Origin: Anastatus disparis
Lineage: Eukaryota > Arthropoda > Insecta > Hymenoptera > Eupelmidae
Assembly (NCBI GenBank): GCA_017163975.1
Contig: JAFFSR010000280.1
Span: 434,001-498,000, forward strand
Direction: 5' to 3'
DNA length: 64,000 nucleotides
Shown in pieces: positions 50,641-62,900 of the stretch. A program made the translations under genes and the position numbers. Below the pieces are notes generated by a model. The model made no database searches. It had not been told where the DNA came from and worked only from the letters and a program-made list of their open reading frames with translations. Within the stretch, counting starts at the first letter, position 1, and the number at the start of each line of letters is the position of its first letter.

Positions 50641-53600
50641 TGTACTTTTTTTTACTTTTAAATTTTCTTTTTTTGTTTTATTTTTTTTTTTAAGGATACG
50701 AGGATAATACTACTCAAGGTGTCTTTTAGACGAGAGATTTTCGCTTTTCTTACAATTTCTGACGTTTTTACAGTTAATGGTACAGCGAATTTCTTGAAGA
50801 GGGTTTTAGCCGATAGGGAAAATTCACCTTTTATCTCGATGATACTTTAGGGTTGATGTAGGATTAATGGAGAATAACATGAATATTGTTTGTTTTTTTT
50901 TTGCTCTCTTACAAAGAAATTGAATTCCATCAAACTTTGTTGTTTCTACAGATATCAAAAGTCGCTCTTATCGATCACTGGAATTATGAAATGATGGAAA
51001 TGTGTTTTTATAAATACTATTAAATGAAATAAATGAATAGCCTGCATTTGAAGATTAGTTTATTCTTAATTTGTGATTTTCGAGCTGTGTAGATCGTTAC
51101 AATTTAAATTTAATTATATCAAAATAAATAACAATAAACAATATAAAATTACGATTTGTCCAAGTTTCAAATAATTCAATAAGGAAATTACAACAATTTT
51201 TCTATTATGATAAAATAAAAAATGATGAAAAAATAATATAATTTTATTAGCAATTAAATAATTAATAAATAAATATATAAATATTTGGCTTATACAATTG
51301 TTTCGAAGAATTTTTATCTTTAAATATTCGTATCAAAAACTAAATTTTACGTTGGAATAACATATTTTCCGATATGAACGTATATTCGATAATAATACCA
51401 CGTGAAACCTTTCCAATCACAAAGATTACGATCAATATCATTTCTATATTTATTTTGATTAGACTTATTTTTCATTGCAAAAAAAACTTTTTACTTTTCC
51501 AATTCTATCGATTTTGCTATATATACAAAAATATATGTGTATTCTTTTGTTTTTTATTATTTTTTATCCTAATCATTGATCTGTAACTTCGAACTTACTA
51601 ATTAATCTAAAGCATTGATGCGCGCGGCTTTATTTTCGTTTCCTGTTCTTTCGCGCTTAAATCTATAGTGGACCCTTATATTGCCTCTTGTTATATTATC
51701 CTAGGAATCACCCCCTTTTTCCGTGATCTTTTATAAATACTTGTATCACCCCCTTTTACTGCACATGCCATAAATAGAAACAGAATTACGTATTGTTATC
51801 TCTACTTCTCTCTAGTACTTTAAATGGCAGCTTAGTAATTTTGGACTTGTAAGTAAAACTAACCGTTGAGGGTTTTGTGTTTTTCAAAAATAAATAAAAA
51901 TTATGGTTTTCGTTTGCTAATATTTAAGTATAAAAATACTCTAATGAATTTTAAATTTCACGCGATATATTACACTTACGTATAAAATTTATAAGAATAA
52001 TAGAAGATATCTAGATGTTGCCGCTCCCAAATATTTTCCATCCCTAGAACCCAGACTGCAACAATATAAGGAGAATCCATTGTAGTGATCGTCAATTCTT
52101 TTACATAACCATAATAAACAAACATCTTATCAGCACGAAGACTATTTAACGTTCCATTGATTCAATATAATTTTAGTAATTAGAGTAAAAACGATAGGAA
52201 CAGGAGAAGAAAGAAGAGAAAATAAAAGAGAAAAAAAAATGTGAGAGAAATAATAGTAGTTCCGACATTTGTAGTAATCTCTTCATTCGTCGAAATGATG
52301 ATATAAGTGGTGGAAGTAATGAAGAGCACATTACAATCATAATGGTGATTACGTTGAGTAGCTTCATCCTCGATATTCCGAATCACGTTGTCCATTGAAA
52401 GAAGATTAATATTGCGTATAATTTTTTTTTTCGTTAAGGGTTACGTACAGATAATGTCAATGGAAGATCATTTGAATTTAAATAATGCACATTTTCTAAA
52501 ATAAGAGTAAGTAAAGGAAATGTAAAGTCGTAAATATGTAAATGTGAATAAATTGAGCTTTTATAATACAATAAAATATTGCATGTTTAATATACATGAA
52601 AATTTTAATTGATTGTAAACGAATATTATTAAATACAAATCTTATGGGGTTCAATAATAATTGTAATAATCTTGACTATTAAATGATCACATACGATAAA
52701 AATTAAACTGTGAAAACATGAAAAAGTATCGACTAGAGTATGAAATAAATTTTTTAAAAGCATTATTATAAATTTAAATTTCTGTTTTATAAAACATTTG
52801 AAATAAGAATACAAAGTGTTTTTATATAAAATTTAATATTCATTAAAATAAATAAACTTTTTCATGACAAGAAACAATTCTTATTTGTTTATTTAGTATT
52901 TTTCAATCATCCCTTTTTAAATGAATTTTTACAGATGAATTCTTTTGATATTTAAAAAAAAATGAATTTTCCTTTTTTTAATCATTTATATTCCGATAAT
53001 TTTTTAAAATTTTTCTTTCTTTTCCTATTTTCTATAAATGCGGTACTTAAAAAAAATTTGTGAATAATTGATTTCAAAGAGAATAAAAAGGCTGTAATAA
53101 GAACTAAAAATAATATTAAAGAAGAAAAGATTTCAAAGAATAAATCTCAATATTTTTTAAGTGTTTTCTATAATTTTCTTTTTTAAATCAATCATAGAAA
53201 TTGAATAAATGAATAACTTCTTTGTATTATATTAACATTGTTTTATTCAGAGTTTAAGGATTTAAAAGGGGTTTCTTTTATAAGATACTAATAAAATATT
53301 TATCGATAAAATTATTGCTTCATCTGTTTTTCATTTTGTAGTAATAATTTCTAATAATACTTGATGCAGAATGACGAAAAATAAGCCCTTTTTCTGATCC
53401 CCTTTTCAATAATCAAAATGATTTAATAAAACACTTTTCGCAATAAAGACGGAAATGTTAAATAATTGGTAAAATTTTTAATATTAAAAATAGGCATAAT
53501 TATAAAAGTTTATAAAAATGTATTATATAGTAGAGAGTAATGCGCGAAATATAAACGCTACATAATCAGCTACATTTAAGCAAAACAATAATAATTTATC

Positions 53601-54365
53601 ATTATCTCGTATATAAATTCTTGATTCATTTAATGTATATTCTTTTATAATTTATTGATCAATTTTTATTTTTTATCATAACATATATGATGTAGTTTCC
53701 TAAATCTTTTAAAATATTATTCAGTCTTTACTTCAAAGGCCAAAAAAAAGATAAAATAATGATTTAACAGCTTCGCATCATTGTAAAAACGAAAGTTCTT
53801 ATAAACTTGAACCATTTTACGTTATAGAATTGATCAATGTTTATTTCTTCTTCTCTTTTTTTTCTTTCTGCGTTTATTTGATATATCTCCTTTTCTCACT
53901 CAACTCTTAACATTAAATTCGCTTAACTCACGCAGCGTAGCCCAATTTGGCGAACGTTTTTTTTTACACTTATAAATCACGCGACCAATTCTCCAATGTT
54001 TCTTGATTTTTTTTTCGTGATAAAGCTCCTTTGCTAAATCATGTGATATTAAACGAGTCTGATTATTTCTATTTTACACAATCTTTTTTTTCATAAACAT
54101 TTTTTTTTAAGTTAAGTTAATAAATTGACAACTGAGTTTGAATAAAAATCAAAAGTTTTATTTTATTTTATTCAATTTTTTATTCTTTTTTTTGCCTAAT
54201 GAGAAAGTGACTGTTAGTAAAAGTTTAAAGTTACACAAGAATCTGCTGAACTTATCAGAAATAACGTTGAACTTTTTCATCTCCCCGATGGTTAGATACG
54301 TGTACATGTATAATGTTGGTATAACAAAATTTTAAGGCTCCCCAGAGGGTCTGTGCTCCTAACGT

Positions 54366-54404
<39 letters not shown>

Positions 54405-56790
54405 ATGTGTTTACGAATAGCTTCCGAGGCAAAGTTTTACTTTGCAAACTCATAAAGCTTGAATTAGAAGGATTTAACTGAGGCTAAATGTAATTTGATA
54501 TGTTTATAAAACGATATTACGTTTAATATAATTATTTTGAGAAAATTATTATTCGATTTAATAGTTTTACTATTTAGTTTAATTAATGTTTATATTAATA
54601 ACTCTCTGGCTTTGTTAGTACTTATTGGAAAGTCATTAATTATTATAATTATTATTAGGTATTATTATTCAATTATTCAGTGACAAATTTATAATAATTA
54701 ACCTTTTCAATGTTTTCGAATCAGCAGTAATTTTGAATTTAAATATAAAATATGAAAAATTCGTTAAAACTATTCATTACTTATTTTGACATCTTATGCT
54801 TAGGCGTGAAAAATTGTTGGAATTTCCAGAACTTAATAAAAAATAAAATCGAAATCAATTATTAAGTTATTTAAAAATTATAATGAAAATAAAGGACAAA
54901 CAAAACTATCGATGAATTAAATCATAAAATGTATTTTAAAAATAATGTTTGAATGTTACGTATCGACGATTAAAATTTTTTTCGAAAAATATAAAATTTC
55001 TCACTTTTAAACAACGATTTTTCAACAAATTTTACACGAAAGGAAAAAAAGCGAAAAAATAAAATTCACAGTAACTCGATATAAAAAAGCTTTTTATGAC
55101 ACTTTTAAAATAACGAATTTCAAGCTTTGTTAATGCAGCGTATAGCTTGTAAAGTTAGCACAACGAAATAGATAGAAAGCTTTTTCCTTCTCATGCTTTC
55201 TCTATCTCTTTCTGTTCCGTGCGTGATATCGCATTACGTTTACAGGAAGAGAGAAACCCGACACGTATTATAACATTGAAACGCGTGTCTGACCTAACAC
55301 TAGCTTGTTCCACTGGGCTTGACCGTATTGTACTATATACTACTGAATTTAGATTCGCCGATGCCTTTTCACACTGTAAACGCCAAAGTCAATCCGATCC
55401 ACTATCCTGGATTTTGATACTATATAGCCATTATGGGATATTTCGTTGGGATGTAATTTGTTCTTTGTAAGAAATGAAAATTTTCGAATTTGACTAATTG
55501 GATTTAATTGTATTGTTATTAAATTGAATGATTTAATTAGCGAATAATGTATTACAAAGTCAAATCGTCAGCTTTGGTTTGATAATATTTTTATGTTGTG
55601 AAAATGAAATGATTTATTCATTTCAAGCGTGTTTAAATTAAATTGTATACTTCCGTTATACGATTCGAATGACATTCAAGTCAATCATGACAATCAATTT
55701 TTATTGATGAATTTATTTCAGAGAAATTAATTTATAAAAGCAAATTAATAAAAATAATATTGGATTGATTTTTGAAATTTAAATTACATTTACAAAAACC
55801 ATCACTAATAAATTGACATTGAGTCCCCTCTATTTTAAATCATTATTTATTGAATTATTTTAAATTTAAATCAAATAAAATATTAAATTATAGTAATTAA
55901 TTTGTATTAAAAATATCACTTATAAATGAAAAGAAATCTATTTACGGAAGTAGATATTAATTCTATTCATGTAGGGAATAATTTTACAAATTAGAAGAAA
56001 ATTTTAGTCCCGATGATGAAACCTCCTTCTTTTCAGTATGGTATTAATCATTAATATTGACTCATTAAAAGTTCATTAAAATATATTATCAAGATTTGAG
56101 AAATAGCAATTTCTGAAAAAGGCAACATTTCTTTACATAACAAAAAAATGATTATAGACTTTTAAAATATTTTTTGATAAAATTAATTCTGCGATATTGC
56201 ATAATATGTTTTAAAATTTTATATGCATACTCAGAAAACATTGCTGAAGTCGAAACGTGGCATAAATAGTCAGAAAGTTTAATAATTGTTAAATATTATT
56301 TAGGATAATCAGGTAATATGTTAAATAAACGAACTACTTGTATGTGTACAGATTGAATCTTTATTTAGGTTAGCTAGCGTAGAGCTGTACAAAAGTGAGG
56401 TTGGTAAAGTAGATCACTATATCACTTACATAATGTAATATTGCGCGGTAAATTTTAATATTTATCTTGTTCATATACCAACAATAATTTATTTATATTA
56501 CGGTATACATAATCGAGAATCTATGCTGTCGCCGTGGAAACTTGGACGAAGTTGTTCCTTTATAAACATAAAAGTTTTGTAGAAAATTTTAGATGTGTTA
56601 AATAAAAAATGATTGAGATATCAGGATGGAAAGTTAGTATACCGCTTGGTGTACACTGCGCAGAATTGTTGATTTTTTCCTTATTTATCCCGATAGAAGG
56701 AGCTAATTATAATTTTAATCAATTGCCAAATTCAATGGTGGGGCATAATAAGTACTTTTTTGGTAGCTTGTCATAAGAATTTAATAATAT
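50641..56790. other. AT-rich non-coding region
   Basis: No gene supported. 52140-52152 is a lone exact match to GACTATTTAACGT, the core of the 1.7-5.4 kb box array. 52190-52400 is purine-rich. 55140-55470 is less AT-rich and open for 83 codons on the plus strand from TTG/GTG-like starts, but shows no recognisable feature. Confidence 0.4.
54370..54401. repeat. (AG)15 microsatellite
   Basis: Uninterrupted AG dinucleotides between TATAC and GATATG. Confidence 0.95.
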
Positions 56791-57943
56791 CCCTGGTAGA
56801 AAATTAAGGATAAAGATATGCTCGGATAACTAACTGTTGGCTATATCTCGTCGCTACGCAGTCGCGATAAGTGACCGATATATACACGATAATATATTAA
56901 AGACTATAGAGTTGGTATAAAATATAATCATTAAAATAATTAAAATTTTTTTCTTCTGATTTGAAATAAATTATAAATATTATAATATTCATTATTACAA
57001 TTCATATGAGTTGTAAATAATTTTCAATTAAAATCGTTTATAGAAAGCGAATCTGTATATATATACATGCTGCCCGCGATGGCGCCCGTTTGTACAATCG
57101 TACAATATATCCTATAGTTGTGAATACTGAATGTTAGCTGCGCGCGCATCACTCGACGCTTCGTCTTCTATAAGCATCTATATCTTCATCACTATATGTG
57201 CAGTTAGATTGACTTAACTTCACTTTAAAATTATTAAAGATACATATACTGTTATTGTAATAGCGTTAAAATTTTCTGTTCTTTATTGTATAACTTATAT
57301 TTATTTGCGAACATACACAGTATGATTATGAATAAAATATCCATGTAAAATCAGTGAGTGCGAAGTGCGAGTGCATATGAAAACTTAGTGTAAGAGAATA
57401 CACTGTAATAAAAAATAGCGAGAAATCACGTCGTTGGTCGACGATTTCAATGCGAACATGCACCATCGATGTTATTTAACATCGTTGAAGCGCGACATCT
57501 AACTAATTTAACTTAAAAATCTTGTGTTCAGTTTACGTGAAATCACGCAAAGCACGTTAAAATGTCGCCGTTGAACGAAGTTAAATAACCTCGACGGTGC
57601 ATGCATGCGACCATGGTCGCATTGAAATCGTCGACCAACGACGTGATTTCCCACTATTTTTTTTACAGTGTAAGACTGTCCGTTTAGGAACTGAAAAGGA
57701 AACAAGGAGTGGACAGCCTTTCTCTTTCTCACTAACTATGTTCCCATATGCGTGCTCACTCGTACTTTGTAATATGCTGTTTATGAATATAGTATAATTC
57801 AACATTGACCATATTATCCCGATACCATCGCGATAATTTGTTAAGAGTAATGAAGGTTTATCGCGATATCTAAAAGCATATGATCGCGACTGCCCATAAA
57901 ATACGGGATCATATACTGAAAATATGCTCAACTTTCTACCATA
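56791..57943. mobile_element. Degenerate ~1.15-kb DNA element, CCCTGGTAGAA-type end
   Basis: The left end CCCTGGTAGAAAATT matches the ends of the 32852-33822 element. The right end is only partly kept (ACTTTCTACCATAA near 57931). Support for pairing comes from inside: GCAGTCGCGAT at 56858-56868 is exactly inverted at 57883-57893, and GATATGCTC near 56816 faces a similar GAGCATATT near 57923. The interior holds a GC-richer stretch (57070-57180) sharing CTTCTATAAGCATCTAT with 11055-11071, and it is interrupted by the 57401-57670 MITE. No transposase. The boundaries are approximate. Confidence 0.5.
57401..57670. mobile_element. 270-bp MITE with CACTGTAA ends and TA target site
   Basis: The ends CACTGTAAT and TTACAGTG are flanked by TA at 57399-57400 and 57671-57672. 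The inverted match continues for over 50 bases through AAATCACGTCGTTGGTCGAC and TTTCAATGCGA. Further in, GCACCATCGATGTTATTTAAC faces a diverged complement near 57580-57602. CACTGTAA ends with TA duplication are common among Tc1/mariner-related MITEs of insects; the assignment is by resemblance. Open stretches on both strands here follow from the palindrome and are not genes. Confidence 0.9.
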
Positions 57944-59234
57944 ATCTTAGTCTAATCCTAATTGATTGGAAAATACTAATAATTATTGAGATCTAAATTT
58001 TATACGTATTAAGATTAACGGAATATACACTTTAGGAGGCGGCCGTATAACTCTGTCCTTGTCTAATCTATATTTTTGTTATTATTAATAAATTAAATAT
58101 TTTTATACAAAAGTAAGGGCAGAGCTCAATAGAAAAATTGTAAATATAAAAAACGTAAAGGTTAAAGAATATAGTGTACAGCACTTGAATAACAGGTAAT
58201 CTTGTACAGTACAACAATGTAATTTTCTAGAAAATAAAATTTACTTAATATTTGATGAAACCTAAGAATATGGTACAATTAAAATACTGATTAGATTTTG
58301 TAAAAGCGTCATTCAATCGTTTTTTTACATGAATTAACATAATGTATTTTAAATATTGAATTATTTAATTTTTTACAAAAACATTTTGTACGAATTTATA
58401 GTTAAAAATTTTATTATAACTATTACGATTTAACTAAGTTGAAATGTATAATCTATGTATAAAAAATTTTATTGTTATCAGTTTATGCGAGCATAATTTT
58501 CTAATAAAATTAAGAAGTATCGTTTATTTACTTTATTTCTTTTTTTTTATTTGACAAACTTTATAACTAACCCCAACAAATCTAAATTATGATTATGAAG
58601 TGCTCGTGTGTTATTCTATAAAAGTAGTGGTATATTCATCCTTGGTTGGATTTGAACCCACGATTTATTGCATGTCATGAAATTTACATTTTAAAATTTT
58701 TTTCCTTAATCCCAGTATATCACATATGACATTACTCGCTCAGAAATTTTGCATAAATTATTATAAAAAAATAAACGTTTTTAAACATTCGTGTTATTAG
58801 TTACAATTTATAAAATTATGTTAATTTTGAGAACTAGTTTTTATGTTTTAAAGTAATTGAAAATCATTTCAAATTATAGAGTTACAATGTAAAGCAACGG
58901 AACTGTATTATTTAATAATTTCAATAAAATCTGTTTTGTTTTGAAAAATAAGAATACAAACAATAATTCTATAAACTTCGACTTATCTTTTATCGCAATG
59001 ATTTTACAAACATTTTCAAATTGTTGATATTATAATTTGTATGCATCATTATAAAATTAAATATATTTAATTATGTAGATTATATTAATTAAAATTTCAA
59101 TTTTTCAATTACTTTCATTTTTTAAAGTTGCAAATTTTATTACATTTCATACTCCGTAATTAAGCAAAAACATTAATAAAACTATTAAAACAGAGCCAAT
59201 TGATCAAGTTTCACACAAATGAATAAATAAGTGA
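57944..59234. other. AT-rich non-coding stretch
   Basis: No gene seen apart from the tRNA-like word described at 58600-58760. Confidence 0.45.
58600..58760 (-). mobile_element. Possible reverse-strand tRNA-derived SINE fragment
   Basis: Read on the minus strand, 58648-58659 is a perfect B-box-like word, GGGTTCAAATCC, followed by AACCAAGG. An A box is not clear, and the upstream sequence is AT-rich. It could be a SINE fragment or chance. Confidence 0.3.
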
Positions 59235-59276
59235 CTTGAATTTGCACATCTACTATATTCAGCAGACGTTTTAATA

Positions 59277-59525
59277 GTGCATGTGCTCGTTTTACTTATA
59301 TGCTCAGTTTGCTTCACTGCGGTAACTAGTGCGCCAACTTTGACTTTTACTCAGGAAAATTGTAGCAAACGTCGAAAAGCATATACCATCGGTGATGCTG
59401 GCTTTTGGGAATTTTATGTAAATTTTATTTTTAATAATCACATGCTTGATGATGAAAAAATTTATGGGGATAATGAAATTGACATGCCTTTAGTTTTTCA
59501 TATAAACAATAAAAGAGAATTCTGA
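59277..59525 (+). CDS. Small secreted protein, partial or degraded 5' end
   Basis: 82 codons with a strong signal-peptide pattern at the start: hydrophobic VLVLLICSVCFTAV, then a small-residue cleavage site TSA before PTLTF. The mature part is about 60 residues, polar and aromatic (CSKRRKAY, GFWEFY, DDEKIYGDNEID), with one Cys. No in-frame ATG precedes it: the frame opens at 59235 after a stop and begins usably at GTG or ATA. Either a start exon lies upstream (ATTCAG at about 59258-59263 could be an acceptor) or the ATG has mutated. A GTAAAT donor-like site at 59418 would end the exon after WEFY. I do not recognise the family. Codon use and composition are much more protein-like than other open stretches here. 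A secreted, possibly salivary, venom or haemolymph protein is conceivable but unproven. Confidence 0.4.
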   Translation: MHVLVLLICSVCFTAVTSAPTLTFTQENCSKRRKAYTIGDAGFWEFYVNFIFNNHMLDDEKIYGDNEIDMPLVFHINNKREF

Positions 59526-59762
59526 AACTTGTATTTTTGAAATTATTAAAATTAATTAAATAGTTTTACTTTACGATTATTAAGCTACACATTAAATATT
59601 AATTTATCTCATATATGAAAATTATATTTAAAATTATTATTAAAGCATTTAATTAAATATTATTATATCAAAACTTCCAAAAGTAGTATCTGATTATTTG
59701 GATTTTGGATTCCCTTGAAACATTGGGAAACAGACTCTTAATTTTATATAGAAAAAAAGTGA

Positions 59763-59957
59763 ACCCTATATTTCGACATTTTGTCCAACGAAAAAAAACT
59801 TGAAATCTCATGTTTGGCTAAAGATATCAACATTTTTAACATTACGAATACATTTATGGACAAAAAAATACGAGTCTGCAATAAAAAAACCCAAATCACG
59901 GGTTTCAGTTCATTTGTTTTTATTCGTGAATCTGATGGTGCGTATCTCTTCTTGTGA
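59763..59957 (+). pseudogene. Exon-like remnant of the secreted-protein gene
   Basis: 64 open codons with natural composition, including KKLEISCLAKDINIFNIT, DKKIRVCNKKTQITGF and FVFIRESDGAYLFL, ending at TGA. GTGAGT at 59954-59959, just before the stop, is a good splice donor, so this may be an internal exon. No AG acceptor gives an open entry in this frame because a TGA lies at 59760. An A8 run at 59791-59798 is where an adjacent frame (open from the ATAG at about 59748) could switch by a one-base slip. Same strand and 240 bases after the signal-peptide ORF, so one decaying or misassembled gene is the simplest reading. Family unknown. Confidence 0.3.
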
Positions 59958-59959
59958 GT

Positions 59960-62900
59960 ATAAACTAGTGACGAACGTTAAAAAGTTTTGAAATGTCACA
60001 ATATCTTAATATTGAAATACTTAAATACCAACGATCATTAAAATATGTTCTAAAAAATAAACTTAGATATACAATGTTTATCTAAAGAAAAGAAAAATGT
60101 GGAAAAGATTTTAATAAATTTTAGAAATAAAAAACTTCTGAAATAATTCATTTTGATAAAAATTTAATTTGACGAAAAAAAAAAATTTATATTATCGAAA
60201 TAAATTCATTTTTTTAAATAAAATTTTTACAATATTTTTTACATGTTTTTTTTTAAATTTTTTCATTAAATATATTAATAAAAAGGTTAATTTAATATTT
60301 CAATTGCAGTAAGTAACTTTTTTTTAATGAAAAGAGTACATATTGATCTTTTTTATTTGAATTATTAATTTAAATAAAATTCAATAAAGTTACGATTTAC
60401 TCTGAAATTATTGTGATATCAGATTTGTATAAGAGAATCCGATATTCTATTAGCTTACCAACCGCCTGCCATTATAATAATATTAAATTTTTTTTCTTTT
60501 TTTAATAAAACGATTCTATCTTTCATTTTTATCGCTTCTTCAACATTTTATTTTTATTCTTATAAATTTAATATTCATTCTCTGTTTAATAAAAGATTGA
60601 GGACATTTTTTATATTTTTACTTACATTTTAGTTTATAGAAATGACTTCTTTCTTTTCCAATACATACCTGAAACAAAAATGAATGAAAATAATTTAATA
60701 TTTATTCATAAAATGTTTTTGTTAATATAAGTATTAATTTAACATTATTTTAGTTTTAATCGTAAATATTCAATTCATTAAATTAACATGGAAACATTAT
60801 CCTCGACGAAATTGCTACTAAACATCAATTTTCTCGATAGTAAATTGTTTTCTGTTTTTTTATGTTCTTTAATATATTTATATTCCTTTACGCTTGATCT
60901 TTTGTAATTATGTTCCTAAAATATTTTCGCTTACCTTGTAATTAATTGGAAACTATAGGGATAAGGTTAACTTTGTTTAACTTTGGTAATTACTTTTGTC
61001 AAAATAGGATTGTGATAGAGTTAAAACATGTTTACTCGAATAGTTGGATTTTATATAGGAATAACGTGAAAAAAAGAAAGAAAAAATGTTGACTTTAATT
61101 AATATAAAAAATTTCTTGTTCGCTTGAAGTAATGATGAAATTGAAAATCTACTCATAATAATAATACGCTTATTGCTTTTCAATCAATTTTGCTCTCTAT
61201 GGTTACTTTGTTATAAGGGTAATTTCTTAATGGGATTTTGTAATCGATACTTTTAGCAAAAAGCACTTTATATGTATTCTTTGACAACAAATAGAATTTT
61301 ATCTTTTTCTATTCTCATATGTGAACAAGAAGTTGGAATTTCAAATATATACTTTTAAAGTATTAGTTTTCTGCAATAAAAATTCAAATAATATTTTAAA
61401 GTTCTGTCAAAATGTACGTATAAAAAGTATTTAATAAAGAAATATTTGTTTGTTTTATAAAACATTTCAATATGAAATCCAAGTATTATTACGTTCTTTT
61501 AAGACATGTTTTCGTTATCATTCGGCTTTATGAATTACTTCTTGTTATTTTAACTTCAATGTATTCTGTGCTATTTCAACAAAATATGTTTAAAATAAGA
61601 CATTGTGCAATGTTCGTTTATTTATCGAGTGTAATAACATAATATTACAATTTTAGTTTGACTTTTGAAAACAGAATCCAAAAACATATTTACTAATTAA
61701 ATTTATACATAAAAATGATAAAATGTTACTGTTAATGCAAACTTTAATGTTTATTAAACTTAGAATTAATCAAAATATTTTAATATATGTAATATTACAT
61801 TAAAATCATGATACAAATTATTAAAAGTTAAATAACTACAAAAAAAACTAGCACACCAAAGTCTTAGCTGTTATGCAAATAAAATTACATAAAATAATAT
61901 TACGTAATATAAATTTTCTTTAGAATATCAAAACTTTAGAAAATGACTTTTTGATCACTTTTTGATACCTTGGAAAAAAATCTTTTTTTTATGAAAAATT
62001 TCTGAAACTTTTAAAGCATTTCTATCTTATTCATCAATTTCTAAAATTTTAATTAAAATATATTTCGAAATCCTTGAGCCACCCAAAAAAAGTAGAACAT
62101 TTTTACTCAACTACTAAAACTTTTGCATATCTACATACTCGTAATCTGGAGAGAGGGATCAAAAAATTCATATAATCCGTCTCTCATGCGCAATATTCCG
62201 AATATATTAATCTGAGCTAAAGTATAAAATCCCAAAACGCAATACTTTCAAAAGCTTAGCACATTGAAAAAAAAGACAAAAAAAAGGGTAAGAAAAGAAA
62301 AAAACTATGTATATATAGTGAAGTCGAACAGGTGAAAAGACATGAAGAGACCTCGACATATTGAAGAGTCTTTTCATCCCTTGCAGTAAAGTCACGATGC
62401 TATGCGCAAATCCCACGCGTCTCTCTCTTCTGGTTTCTTTTTTTTTTCATCTTTTCTTGCAAGCTTTCAAGCCGTATACGAGCATATCGGCCAGGATTAC
62501 CGTCGGGAACTCACAACTTTTTTTTTTTTTTTTCAATGAAAAGAGGAAAAACCGTCATCCCAATCGATCTCGCTGCTTTTTTTTCATTTTCTCGACACTA
62601 TGCTCAAATCTTTGTGTCAAGAGTGAAAACGACGAAGGTGGAAAAGACAAGCAATGGATGTAGGTGTGCAGTAATGGGGCCATTGCGAACGATAAAATTT
62701 TCTGAATCGTCGTTTTCGTCTGATATGATGTTAAAAATTTTCAAATCTCCCTTTTTTTATCTTCTTGTTCAAATTTCATCAAATTAAAAAAAAATTTTTT
62801 AATTAAATTAAAAATAACATGCTTAAAAACTAAATTTATCCAGCATTAGATTTTAAATTTTCATTTTGAGTGGACAGATTTAAGCTTGCTAAATATGAAT

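Noticed and set aside
55219..55470. 83-codon open stretch
   Set aside because: The composition is plausible, but there is no signal peptide, domain, promoter or splice site to support it.
57508..57931. Open stretches on both strands
   Set aside because: They lie across the palindromic MITE at 57401-57670, whose low stop density explains them.
62361..62787. Two overlapping plus-strand open stretches of 83-100 codons
   Set aside because: They read through T-rich and A/G-rich runs, overlap in different frames and show no recognisable motif.
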